From Gonocerus acuteangulatus (taxonomy: Eukaryota > Arthropoda > Insecta > Hemiptera > Coreidae), in NCBI GenBank assembly GCA_946811695.1, contig OX328124.1, positions 98,814,547 through 98,878,546 on the forward strand: a DNA stretch of 64,000 nt. The letters run 5' to 3'. A model generated the notes under the pieces. It was not told the DNA's origin and made no database searches. It saw nothing but the letters and a program-made list of their open reading frames with translations. Positions 47,641-58,281 of this stretch are shown piece after piece (the stretch's first letter is position 1; each line of letters starts with the position of its first letter). Both the position numbers and the translations under genes were made by a program.

Positions 47641-48184
47641 CAACGAGTTTTATTAATTCTGTTAGCCTATGGAAAACACAAAGCACAAACAAAAGTGATT
47701 TCATTAACATCCCCCCCAACATCTCAAGCAGTTTTGGGGTTTTCATATATTTTCTAAAACATTTCAAAAACGGTTGTCAACTCCCATCAAATGATACTGC
47801 AAAACCTATTCAGCTATAAATTCCTATAAGTATGCTTAAAGGCTCTTTGAAATTTCAATTTGACCTTCAACTTTTAAAGTTGGTCAACCCTTTAGCATAA
47901 GGTTACTTCGAACTAGTTCTTAAGTTTCATTCTTTCGTAATCCTTTAGTGTCCTTGTTAGTTGAGACCTAACGGGATGAACTTCTTCTCAAGAAGTAGTT
48001 AGGATCAAAAGAACTAGAATATCAATGGTTCGCGGTGATGTCAACGGTTTGTACATCAGAAGTACCGACACTCGTTTTTCTAGTATTCTTCAAAAGGCAA
48101 TACCAGTTAAAATAGTTTATGTGCAGTATCCTCCGTTCTTGACAGACTATTCAGACGGCTTAGATTTTTTTTTTCTTGGACAAC

Positions 48185-48300
48185 ATTGGAGGTTCTTGTG
48201 GTGATTGAATGGTTATAGTGGTGGACTACCCCCAATGAGATGCAGGTTTAAATTCGCCCTGAAGTAGTTTGCAGCCGTAGGTCCGCTAATAAAGGAAGTC
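48185..48300 (+). repeat. possible tRNA-headed SINE fragment
   Basis: TTGTGGTGATTGAATGGTTA resembles an A-box region, and GCAGGTTTAAATTCGCCC resembles a B-box at the usual spacing. The rest is not recognisable. Confidence 0.35.
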
Positions 48301-49144
48301 TTAACTAATTTCAGACTGGTGGCAGTAGATATATTACGTTGCATATATATTTCAACAGGAAATATATTGCATTAATGTTAATGGAAATCTATGGGGATAT
48401 GTCCTAAAAATGGATAAAATTAAAAACATTTATTTTTCGTTGGTAATAGAAGCAATTGTTTTTCTGGGTCTGACTCTAATAATTCGGGCTTCTCTGATTG
48501 TGTCCGCAAATGTAAAGAAAAAAAAAAACTATTATCAACTCGCTGTACTGTGTCTTCATAGCGCCACTCCATTGGACCATTTCGATTTCTTGTGTGATTT
48601 AGAAAGCTTAAAGATGGTAATCTTCGCGGAAACTTAATTGTACAAACTCTATTTAAAATACGCGCTGCAATAATATCACCAAGAAATATAACGTAAATAT
48701 ATATATAAAGGTTCGAATACATTTGATTGACGACGTTCGATTGCTGAATATACATGTTAGTAATTGAGTTTTCTGATCATATGAGAATCCACCAAACTTA
48801 ATGCACGAGCTAACAAGAAATCAGACAAGAATTTGTTTTTAATTTTCTGATATAATTTCATTGTTAAAATAATTTTAAATCAGCCTAGAAAAATAAGTGA
48901 TAAACAGGTCAGATCACACTTTCGTAAATTACATTTTTTGCGTAAAAAATATATGCGGCCAGAATGCTTATTATTTACTTAGCACGGTTTTTAAACCCTT
49001 TCTTCAGATACGTAAGAAAATTCTAAAATGGCTCAGAAATCGTGAAAAATAATATATTTGTAATACTTCCGTTTTCTAAAGAGCAAAAAAAAAATTAATG
49101 AATAATAAATTTGAAGAAGGAGGATTTTTATTTACAAAAGTGAA

Positions 49145-49147
<3 letters not shown>
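48301..49147. other. no gene recognised
   Basis: AT-rich. Overlapping short ORFs on both strands (48410-48755) have no recognisable domain. Confidence 0.4.

Positions 49148-49193
<46 letters not shown>
49148..49193. repeat. (TA)n microsatellite
   Basis: An uninterrupted TA run. Confidence 0.95.
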
Positions 49194-49195
<2 letters not shown>

Positions 49196-49404
49196 CTCTA
49201 CAATTTACATGTCCCTTTTTGGTTAAACTACTTACACAATGAACATAAATATTGTTGGAAGTTTGGGAACAATTTATAAAAAAAGTAATAATTTACATAA
49301 ATTCGGAACTACAGAAAACATCTGAAGTCAGTTCGCTAGTATTTAGTGCTGAAGAAAATCAAAATGTCGAGTTTATCAAAAATTATCTTCGCATCCTATG
49401 ATGT

Positions 49405-49440
<36 letters not shown>

Positions 49441-49756
49441 TGTTTTCTGCAACTCGGCTTCTTTCTCCAGCGGTCTTGCTCCTCCTTTCATCGCAATATT
49501 TCGCCGGATTCCTCTCCGGCTTCTTCTGGCAGTCACTCATCCTTGCTGGTTGGTCAGGGGATCATTCCCTTACCAACCAGCAAGGATGACTTCCAGAAGA
49601 AGCCGGAGAGGAATCCGGCGAAATAATGCGATGAAAGGAGGAGCAAGACCGCAGGAGAAAGAATCCGAGTTGCAGAAAATACATCTAATTCCCAGTGAAG
49701 CAGCTTAAAAGTAAACATATATATATTCGACATTATGTAGTTAGTGTATATAACAT

Positions 49757-49857
<101 letters not shown>

Positions 49858-49861
49858 TGAG

Positions 49862-49960
49862 GTACTGGGCGTGGCCAGTACCTCAATGGGTAACTGATCA
49901 CCAACTGTAAGTATTATAAAAGGGTGGCAACCTTTTTTCCCCGTGTGGCAAACACGGGGA
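49862..49960 (+). repeat. 5S-derived SINE remnant
   Basis: It has GGGCGTGGCCAGTACCTCAA, GGTAACTGATCACC and GGGTGGCAACCT, which correspond to the 3' half of the 5S-like head and the body seen at 47441 and 50430. The first half of the 5S head is missing. A CCCCGTGT...ACACGGGG inverted pair follows. Confidence 0.65.
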
Positions 49961-50303
49961 AAAACGTAACGAGAAAACCCGCTTATGAATTCCCACTAAC
50001 TACATAATGTCGAATATATATATGTTTACTTTTAAGCTGCTTCACTGGGAATTAGATGTATTTTCTGCAACTCGGATTCTTTCTCCTGCCGTCTTGCTCC
50101 TCCTTTCATCGCATTATTTCGCCGGATTCCTCTCCGGCTTCTTCTGGAAGTCATCCTTGCTGGTTGGTAAGGGAATGATCCCCTGACCAACCAGCAAGGA
50201 TGAGTGACTGCCAGAAGAAGCCGGAGAGGAATCCGGCGAAATATTGCGATGAAAGGAGGAGCAAGACCGCTGGAGAAAGAAGCCGAGTTGCAGAAAACAC
50301 ATA

Positions 50304-50304
<1 letters not shown>

Positions 50305-50376
<72 letters not shown>
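50305..50376. repeat. (CT)n-(TA)n compound microsatellite
   Basis: A CT run (50306-50329) passes directly into a TA run, mirroring the GA run at the left edge of the palindrome. Confidence 0.95.
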
Positions 50377-50380
<4 letters not shown>

Positions 50381-50429
50381 GACATTATGTAGTTGGTGGG
50401 ATTTCATAAGCGGGTTTTCTCGTTACATT

Positions 50430-50575
50430 TTTTCCCCGTGTTTAACGGCGTATCAACTATTGGGCTATTAACGCCGGGCTATTTACAGGTTACAGCTGGT
50501 GACCAGTCACCCATTGAGGTACTGGCCACGCCCGAAGTTGCTTAACTTCGTTGATCAACGGGAACCGGTGCTATA
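50430..50575 (-). repeat. 5S-derived SINE
   Basis: On the minus strand: CCGGTTCCCGTTGATCAACG and AAGTTAAGCAAC (5S internal control region), GGGCGTGGCCAGTACCTCAA, then a short body and the tail GGCG-N21-CGCC-GTTAAA followed by CACGGGG. The first part of the 5S head is missing. It points toward the copy at 49862, on the other side of the right palindrome arm. Confidence 0.75.
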
Positions 50576-50984
50576 AATATCATCCCTTAATACCGGTCAA
50601 GTAACTATAATCTTTTTGATGATTAAAATAAATTTAATTACTAGCATATAATGAAGCTATATGAAATGGCATATATGATTGACGCCAGGGCAACAAATCA
50701 TTCTGTTGTTAAGTTGTAGTAAATTCACTTTCTCAATTAACAGCTGGCAGAGATCCGTAGCTCATTAATCAGGCAGGAAAGTGACAAGCAATTAGCAGCT
50801 ATTGGCCCCGTGCTCCTGATTAGCATCCGACAAACTGGACCTTCTATCGACTAGGAGGTGCTGCAAGTAGAGCGCGACTTTATATGTTCATTACTTAGTC
50901 AAATCAGGAAATTATTTGTTTCGTTAAACTGAATGGGTAATTAGAGAAATTATTGGTGAAAAAGAAACAAGAAATATATTCCCC

Positions 50985-51190
50985 AAAGGTCCAGAGGGTA
51001 ATATCTTGAATTCTGAACGAGGAGATGACGGTTCGAGTGTCGCCTGCACCAAGATGAGTTTTTTTTTCATTTTGGGGTGCGTTGAAAGCATTCTCCTCTG
51101 CAAGATGGAAGTTTTGGAAGAGTTGGAAGCTATAGATAGCCCGGCGTTAGTAGCCTAGATGCAGATGCGCCTTAAAAAATAAATAAATAA
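50985..51190 (+). repeat. SINE with family-A tail
   Basis: The head has a TCCAGAGGGTAAT A-box-like stretch and a CGGTTCGAGTGTC B-box. The 3' part reads AGCCCGGCGTTAGTAGCC and GATGCAGATGCGCC followed by TTAAAAAATAAATAAATAA. The head differs from family A, but the tail hairpin is the shared one. Confidence 0.65.
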
Positions 51191-51228
51191 AGCAAAATGT
51201 ATTTTTGTGTCTTCTGCGTGATTTAGTA

Positions 51229-51822
51229 CAGGGGTGGCCAAACTCCATCATAGTATGACCCAGGTTTCTAAATTTAAAATTTTTCGTGTTCTGCAATTAA
51301 ATACGGATTTAAAAGGTATGCAAAAAGGTATTAAAAGAAATCCTTTTACAGAAATTATATTTACTGAAAACATAAATAAAAATGCAAAATTGGTTTATTG
51401 AATAAAATATTAAAAAGTAAACACATTTATTTTAGTTCTCTTGATAATTCTTTAGCAAGAGAGATACAAATTGTTTCCTACAGAGCACAATGTCAACTGT
51501 CCGTTGCAATAAGAGTTTATAAATTCAAAATTGGTCTCGAGTCGAAGATTACAGACACTTTTTATTCGTTCGCGCAGTTTTTGATGAGTCATATCATTCT
51601 TTACTTGAAAGGAAATAAAATTTGTTACAACGTTGTACATAGCCTTTCACATTTGTTGTCAATAATTTAAAGGAAATTTTCAAATACATTCGGAACGGTA
51701 GTAATTGTTTAACCTATAATAACACAAAAATGAAAAGGGAACTCGGGTGCATTTATTCAGAGCCACAAATAATCCTTCAAAGAGCCGCATGTGGCTCGCG
51801 AGCCGCAGGTTGACCCTATCTG
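51229..51822. mobile_element. short hAT element with 8-bp target duplication
   Basis: It starts CAGGGGTGGCCAAACTC and ends with GTGGCTCGCGAGCCGCAG, then GTTGACC, the GGCTCGCGAGCC palindrome being typical of a widespread hAT group. Flanks ATTTAGTA (51221-51228) and GTTTAGTA (51823-51830) agree at 7 of 8 positions. The last bases (CCTATCTG) are mutated relative to the start. Most of the transposase is gone. Confidence 0.85.
51452..51640 (-). pseudogene. possible hAT transposase C-terminal relic
   Basis: A 62-codon frame reads YNVVTNFISFQVKNDMTHQK followed by LRERIKSV and ends at a stop. The spacing F/Y..V..I....K..MT...L resembles the end of the hAT dimerisation region (FS.MK.IKS..R..LTD..L). 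It lies inside the hAT element in a plausible orientation. The resemblance is by eye only. Confidence 0.4.
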
Positions 51823-51830
51823 GTTTAGTA

Positions 51831-52059
51831 AGTAAAATAACATTACGTACTGCTCCATTAAAAAAATGTGGCAATTAGGGAAGTGAAATATCAATCAGAA
51901 CCATATCTTATATGCAAGACCAACCAAACATACACAAATATTAGGAGATCCTTGTGAAAATGTGGAGTGACAAAGCTCTCAACCGATGCAAAAAAAAAAC
52001 ACCATCTCGTTGTCCCAGGCCCTCCAACTGAGCATTGAAAGCATTCCAGCAAAGTGGAA
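51831..52059. other. no gene recognised
   Basis: No supported features. The frame entering the mariner relic begins upstream of 52060. Confidence 0.4.
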
Positions 52060-52360
52060 AACCATTACAGAGCAGGGTGTTCCTTTTTTTAACGGCAGAA
52101 AACCTCTGGTCCTTATTTATGTAGCTCTAGAAATTTTCAATGTATACGGAGAAGGTTCCATAGGCGAGTCTACTTTAACAATTCAAAAATCACTTTTTTG
52201 GCAACGATGACAACCCCGGAGCGTAAGAACTGAAATTGATGAAGACGGCCTCAAGGCACTGTTGACAGAGGACATTCACCAAAGAAGCCAACATTTGAAC
52301 TAAAAATGAACTTCGGACAAATAACGATTCTCAAACATCTTTGTTTAACGATGGTTACCG
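52060..52360 (+). pseudogene. mariner transposase N-terminal relic
   Basis: Successive frames encode IYVALEIFNVYGEGSIGEST, then TEIDEDGLKALLTEDIHQ, then KMNFGQITILKHL. This is the order of the N-terminal paired-type helix-turn-helix region of mariner transposases: a VYGE..I..ST helix, a GRPTEID.D.LK linker, then a helix with TI..HL. At least two frameshifts and a stop (TAA at 52224 or 52299, depending on frame) break it. The catalytic D,D34D domain is absent. Confidence 0.75.
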
Positions 52361-53404
52361 CCATATTTGGCATTTCATTTTTTCGAAAATGTACATAGTT
52401 AAATTGATTGATGTTATGTAATTCTATTTTTTCAAGAAGAAAAACTCTACATTCCTGTTATTGTGTTCTAGAAGTATTATCAATCTCGCTACACACTAAA
52501 TCTTCCCGGCCTCATGTCCTCTAAATCTCTCCCTTTTCTACACCCAATCTCACTACATCCAATCGGTCAATCACATCCAAGGTTCTACTCAAATTCCTCC
52601 GTTTCCTTCATTTATCTCACTATTTCAAGTCTTTCACTCCATTCTCCTCGAGACCTCTCTGTGTCAGTACTCCTCGAAATCGCCTCTTTCCGTTCCTCTT
52701 TTCTGTCAATCTAACTAATCTATCAATGAAATATATCCATGTTCCGATTTATCTCGATGCCTGCAAAAGCTTTGCTTCTGCTTACTCCGAAGTTTGGGAG
52801 TAAAAGCTCCAACACTGTATTGCGTCGACTGATTTTCATGCACAATTTTTGTAGGTGGCGGGGGAAAATTGTAAAAGTCGGTATTTGGGTGACAACCCTG
52901 AAATGACAGAGTGATTTGACGATTTTTCACAAGTGTTAAAGTTAATTTTGGTACAAAAACATTGAAAAGAAAAACAATGTATTTCATTAGGTCAATAAAA
53001 CAAGGAGGAAATTAACACTAATTTATATACAGAAGAATTGCATTAGGTGTAAAAATGTGCACATGTGTAAATATGAGCAGCCCCTCGATAGTGGCTATGG
53101 GATTTAGTGAAGACTGCTGGTGATATGGCGCCTTTTGCTAATATAAGATAGCAGTGAAAAGTTGGAACCATTATTTCAAGTGGAGTGGACGCAGTGCGAG
53201 TTATTGTGCAAATTGTTGCTTATTCTGTCTGGCAAACATTTGAGAGCTGTGTAAAATTGTTTTCTTTTCATGTTCATATTTTCAGTTAAACAAATAATTT
53301 CGTTTAGAGCCATATGCTCAAATTAAGGAAACTAAATATGCTTTAGGTCCACCCGACAAACCTATGTAATGCACTGTATAACATACAACCTTCTTTTTCG
53401 TACT
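52361..53404. other. no gene recognised
   Basis: No supported features. ORFs at 52514-52714 (plus) and 52715-52987 (minus) have no recognisable domain. Confidence 0.4.
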
Positions 53405-53558
53405 TGGCCACCGCGCATGCGCGAACGCCAGAGATTTCGTATATGGCCATCGCGCATGCGCGAACGCCACGGTTCCGAACATTGCCACCAAGCAAGCGCG
53501 AACGCCAGCGGTTTTGTGCATGGCCACCGAGCATACTCGAACGCCATAGGGCTCGTTT
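53405..53558 (-). repeat. 39-bp minisatellite, 4 units
   Basis: TGGCCA (or TTGCCA) recurs at 53405, 53444, 53482 and 53521. Units contain GCGCATGCGCGAACGCCA in the first two copies and diverged forms after that. It is much more GC-rich and CpG-rich than the surroundings. The minus-strand frame reads through all units, but there is no other evidence that it is coding. Confidence 0.85.
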
Positions 53559-53761
53559 TTGTAAGGTTTTTTTTTCAGTTTAGTCATCGCTAAAGCATAA
53601 TTATCCTTGGGGTTGCCTGAGTATCGCCAAATGTAGTAATCGCCTTTGATGATAGTTGAATTTTTATAGAAATTCAACACCACAAGATAGAAATTTATAG
53701 AAAATAGAACACGACAAAACTCAATGTTTGAAATATTTACTGATAATGGGGAAGGACGTTG

Positions 53762-53822
<61 letters not shown>

Positions 53823-54399
53823 ACTAGATCGAAGGAGTATTGAATGCTTCAGTGCACTCGTGCGGGTTTCACACCAGATTGCCTATACCTGGAGATGTTC
53901 TGTATGCATACTGATAGGACATCACACAATCGTTTATATTTTGTAAATCACATTTGTGATGATCATGAAATGAAAACGACCTAAGATAACTTAGTTCCTA
54001 AGAGCTGGACAAAAGACATCAGGGAAGGAATTCATCGAGATCCCTGCTTGTAGAAAAGCGGTCCAATGAAGCGCAGTAAGCCTCAACATAAAGTCGGTAG
54101 AGAGAAGAGGAAAAAGAAGGTCCCACTAAAGGCTATTGATTGCAGAAGTAAATAAAGATCAAGGGCCGGCCCCTTTGATGTGTCTTGTGAAAGCAACGAG
54201 TCCCAGGAGTCTTTGAAGAGTCGCCAATAAAATGCTGAGTCTCCAAGCTGGGCCAATCACTTACTAACCTTTCAGTACTCAGACTCTCTTGTACCGGGTA
54301 GTAGTCTACTTTCTGAGATCTCGTTTCGTTTAATTTGAACTAACAGAGAAGTGGGGAATTTCTTTCTCTTAGTTGTTCTAAAATGAAGAAAATCTTCCA
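53559..54399. other. no gene recognised; (CA)n-(TA)n at 53768-53822
   Basis: A compound CA/TA microsatellite is present. The rest shows no supported gene. Confidence 0.5.
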
Positions 54400-54559
54400 G
54401 CTCTTAGGTATGCCACTAGAGACACTTGCTATCAGTTCTTGTATAATAACATTACAAAGGAATCGGAGTATTGTTCAAATCTTATATATTTTAGAGATTA
54501 GACTAAATTGTTGTCTTAATGTGCGAATGCTATGTGCCTACTTAGGCTTCTCACAACTT

Positions 54560-54880
54560 CCTGATGAGCTTCAGATACTGCCAGACTTCAGCCGACCTCC
54601 TGATTCCATCCTCTTCTCCAATGCTACACAGTGAAACATAACATGCTTGGGGGTCTCCTCCTTGTCCTTGCACCACCTGTAAACCGGTCAAGATCTCATT
54701 TTGATAACGTACGTATGCCTAATCTGGGTACAATGACCTGAGACCGTTGCAACTGTCTCCTTCAGGTCTCTTCTGGTCTTATCCAGAAAAGTGTCCTTCG
54801 CACCCAATTTTTTGAGATCTACAAAGGACTTCGTAAAGGTTATTTTCTGAACTTCCCAAGATTCCCCAAACTTCTTTTGG
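54560..54880 (-). pseudogene. LINE ORF2 RNase H-adjacent C-terminal relic
   Basis: A single minus-strand frame, interrupted by two stops, reads DLKKLGAKDTFLDKTRRDLK, ETVATVSGHC, RHTYVIKMRS, stop, PVYRWCKDKEETPKHVMFHC and VALEKRMESGG before the second stop. The GHC..../C..C..EEET..H.L..C pattern is the conserved segment between RNase H and the Cys/His knuckle of insect LINE and related pol proteins. The codon frame holds for about 100 residues, so this is a fairly young but dead copy. Confidence 0.75.
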
Positions 54881-54960
54881 AGAATCTAGAAAATATGTTC
54901 TGTTCTATGTTGAGCCAAGCAGATTGAGGCGAACAGGAGACCATAACAGTCGACGCAACA

Positions 54961-55468
54961 TGACGCAACTTGCAGGGGTTTCATAACTTCTTTAAAGTGA
55001 TTTTTCGTAGTGAGGGTGATGAATGTTTCGGTGCGTTTTTCTTTTCAAATAATACGCGTTCTCATATAAATATGTATGCAATTAGTAATAAGGATATAAA
55101 AATGCTCACAGAGATACATAACATCTATAGCTAAAATACAAAGTAAATTAAAAGTTAAAAAGAAGAAACAATAAAACAAAACAAATAATGTAAAATCGAA
55201 TGCTAAATAAATCCAGTACAAATTCATAGATTCATGAAGAGAAATCGGATGTTGTTTATATGTTTTAAATCTGTAATTGTAAGTTAATGGGTATACTAAT
55301 ACCCCCTATATGCAATAAATGTAAAATTTATTACAAGAAATGAATAACTGGTAGTTTTTTACTTCCCAAATGACATTTTCACAATCAAAATAATTTCAAT
55401 TAGGGTAAATGACTCATTAAATAACAGTACATATTTCCTCTATGTTCAGCGCATTTCCTCTCTCCACT

Positions 55469-55470
<2 letters not shown>
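54961..55470. other. no gene recognised
   Basis: AT-rich; no supported features. Confidence 0.4.
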
Positions 55471-55547
<77 letters not shown>

Positions 55548-55548
55548 T
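55471..55548. repeat. (TA)n microsatellite
   Basis: A TA run with one GTATA interruption. Confidence 0.95.
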
Positions 55549-56927
55549 ATTTAATAGGAGGTAAGGGATTTCATTACATACATACAATCTGAAATAGAAA
55601 TAGGGCAATTAATTAATGAGGCCCCACTACTCTCACGTTATTGAGGCTTGCAGCTACTTAAAGCCGAGGACCTAAATTAATTATATGCACTATATTATTT
55701 GTAAATTTAAGCAACAAAATAAATAAATAAGGTCTAAATTAATCAATAGTTATAAATGAAAACAACCAATAAATACTAACAGTAAAAGAAAATGGTTTTA
55801 ATCTTCATGGATTTAAGAAAAATTAAACAATTGGTAAAGACCCTGGAAGAGGTGGTAAACGAACACCACGAAAGGCCTACAAGGGAAGTTAAAAAAAAAC
55901 AACCCTGATTTGTGTTTGTTTTTGAAACATAATAATCTTTCCTAACTTTTTAAATGATTGGATTATATTAGATTAATACTCATTTCTGTTTCCAAACAAA
56001 TATCATACGACAATTTGGTGAATCCTACATTATGTGGAGTATATCTGGGGAGGGTTGAGTGCGCCCTAATCTATGTATGCCTATACCGCTACTGAATATT
56101 CAAGACATTGGAGATTGGGGACGTGTATATGGGGGTGAGTGTGTATGTGACTGTTTGTTTCCCAAACACCCTCTCTCCTCCTCCTCCTCTCTCTCTCTCT
56201 ATCTCTCACTCTCTCTCTTTCTGTCTTTGTGTTTGAAGAGGAGGTTTTGATAGCACTTCTCAATTAGCGAGGGGCCTATCCAATTCAAGATGGGAGAACA
56301 GATTTCCCATACTCCGTTACTTGCACTATTTGTCATTTAAGATATATTTGATTTTAAATATATCATTTGAATTGTTTTGTTTTTTTATGGTGAAATGAGT
56401 ATCTATAAAATTACTTTCTTGCTCGCGGATGTTGTCTGTAAACATGAGTAAATCCGGAATTTACGTTTCTTCAGAATGAGAATATATAAACGAACATTAA
56501 CGAATATGACTGGCAAAACTATTCCAGCTAAACTGGTCAAATTATTTTAGAGAAGTGGAAGGATTTTTTTTTTCCTTGACAAATAGACTTGCTCAGTAAA
56601 TTTATTTTTACTTTTTTTGGACTCGGGCATTGCGAGGTTAGATAGGCAGAGCCAGACTGATCCGATTACAGCGCACTGAAGTGACATTACGGTGAGTATA
56701 ATGCTTTTCCACTTCCCTCCCTCCGAGTCCCGATTCCGACCGCCGAATAACAGCTCTTAATAGATAAAAACCTTAGTGTGCCTCCGATTAAGGGACAGAG
56801 GTCATACAGAACGTGAGTCGAGCACTACACCATTGATCCACACACGCTTTACGCAGGCGTTTTCAAAATAAATTTTCTTTTGCGCTTGTATATTTTATAA
56901 GCCATTATAAAATAAAAAGACAAATTT
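55549..56927. other. no gene recognised; CT-rich tract at 56170-56224
   Basis: A CTC/CT-rich low-complexity tract is present. No supported gene. Confidence 0.45.
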
Positions 56928-57065
56928 TTGAGCGACCACCCTTTTCCAGCAAGGATAGGGCTGATGATTTTTCTTTTTTCGAAAGAAATGCCACCTACCC
57001 AAGACGGAATCGAACTCACGACCCTTGGCTTGAGATGCGCTCGTGCTTTAACGGCCATCGACCCT
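56928..57065 (-). repeat. SINE family B
   Basis: On the minus strand there is a tRNA-like head (GATGGCCGTTAAAGC, B-box GTTCGATTCCG), then GGTGGCATTTCTTTCG, ATCAGCCCTATCCTTGCTGG and AAAAGGGTGGTCGCTC. The AT-rich tail is lost. Confidence 0.75.
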
Positions 57066-57105
57066 CCTTAGCAATCTTCAAGTGACAACGATCTACTCTC
57101 AAAAG
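57066..57105 (+). mobile_element. Penelope-like end relic
   Basis: CAACGATCTACTCTCAA differs by one base from the right end of the 5365-5784 and 22807-23208 fragments. No ribozyme is attached here. Confidence 0.4.
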
Positions 57106-57674
57106 CAAATTAATGACTATATCATAAAATCATATGTAGGTATGTATCATACATAAATCGTTATATGCTTAATGAGTTCGATATGTTTCTAAGGGGCGCG
57201 TTAAATTCACAGAGAACAGTCAGAGCTTGAATAATTCATTAATGAAAAATTACTATTGAAAGAGATATTTCATGCTACGGAAAAATAATATATTATCAAT
57301 AAATGTATTTAAAAAAATAAAAATATATTACTATTGAATGTCTTGAAAATATATATAAACTACCATTACGCTTACCTGCTAGACCTTCAAGTAGAAAACT
57401 GTAATCGAATGCCTCTTACCTGAAATTGAAGTTCAATAATTATTATATATATTAAAGAAACCGAGCGACAAAGAGCCAGAAAATAAGAGATTGTTTTCAA
57501 ATATGGTAACATTTTAAGTAAAACACCAAAAACAAAAAATAATAACATGATTTCTAATAGAGAATTTGTTAGGTTTCAGTCGTGGTCTTGATAAAAATAC
57601 ATTTTTTATTTTTAAGATTAATTTCTTAAAATGTATTGTTTTTGTTTGTTTTTCCGTATTTTTGTACTTTATTT

Positions 57675-57677
<3 letters not shown>

Positions 57678-57740
<63 letters not shown>
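57678..57740. repeat. (GT)n-(TA)n microsatellite
   Basis: A short GT run, then a TA run. Confidence 0.95.
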
Positions 57741-57742
<2 letters not shown>

Positions 57743-57779
57743 GTAAGGTAGGATAAGAATTTTTTAATAAAATGATATT

Positions 57780-57965
57780 TTTTTTAACAGTAAATTAATT
57801 TAGAGAAATGATAAATGTTTATTATGTACAAACGGAGATTTACGAAAAAATGTTTTTTCATAGGAAAGCCCCTGAAGAGGGGCGAATTAAGGCACGAAAC
57901 ATGTCGGGCAAAATAGATAAAATAAAATAGTTGAACAAAAACAAATGGTGTTCTGCTTCATCGAC
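57780..57965 (+). mobile_element. Penelope-like end with hammerhead, second family
   Basis: AT-rich sequence around the hammerhead core at 57868-57909, followed by AAATAGATAAAATAAAATAG and TTGAACAAAAAC. No coding sequence remains. The assignment rests on the ribozyme motif and on a similar fragment 200 bp downstream. Confidence 0.5.
57868..57909 (+). ncRNA. hammerhead-like ribozyme motif, type 3
   Basis: Order: GCCC (helix I), CTGAAGA (fits CUGANGA), 17 nt where helix II should form, GAAA, CATGTC (self-complementary CATG as minimal helix III, then the GTC cleavage site), GGGC (helix I). Helix I pairs at all 4 positions and both boxes are intact. Helix II (GGGGC...GGCAC) no longer pairs well, so activity is doubtful. 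Confidence 0.55.
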
Positions 57966-58026
57966 CCTCTGCCAAATAAAGAAAAAAGAACAAGTGGAAA
58001 ATATATATAGGGTAATATTCAGAATA

Positions 58027-58030
<4 letters not shown>

Positions 58031-58091
<61 letters not shown>
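58031..58091. repeat. (TA)n microsatellite
   Basis: A TA run between the two ribozyme-bearing fragments. Confidence 0.95.
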
Positions 58092-58093
<2 letters not shown>

Positions 58094-58110
58094 TATTAAC
58101 TCTATCCTCC

Positions 58111-58281
58111 TTGTTTTACAGCCCTTAAGAAGGCTTGAATTTCATGCCTAAACGTGGGGGAAATATAAAACTCATTTTCCTGTAAAAAAAAATGTAGTTT
58201 TATTAAGATACGACGACGGAACGATGTCAATTCTACCTTTGCATCACTGACAGTCAACGATCTCCTCTCAATAATTTCTAA
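58111..58281 (+). mobile_element. Penelope-like fragment, diverged third copy
   Basis: In order: the degraded hammerhead, TGTAGTTTTATTAAG, then CTACCTTTGCATCA and CAACGATCTCCTCTCAA. Ribozyme and right end are in direct orientation here, whereas in the 5.4 and 22.8 kb copies the ribozyme part is inverted relative to the right end. This copy probably shows the undisturbed order. Confidence 0.6.
58121..58159 (+). ncRNA. degenerate hammerhead motif
   Basis: It aligns end to end with the 5432 motif: GCC, CTTAAGA (for CTGATGA), A, GGCTTGA...TCATGCC, TAAA (for GAAA), CGTG (for CGTC). Several invariant residues are lost, so it should be inactive. Confidence 0.65.

Noticed and set aside
49346..49708. 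120-codon ORF across the palindrome
   Set aside because: It reads through both stems of a hairpin, so the sequence is constrained by self-complementarity. The reverse-complement arm gives equivalent ORFs at 50114-50407 and 50200-50409.
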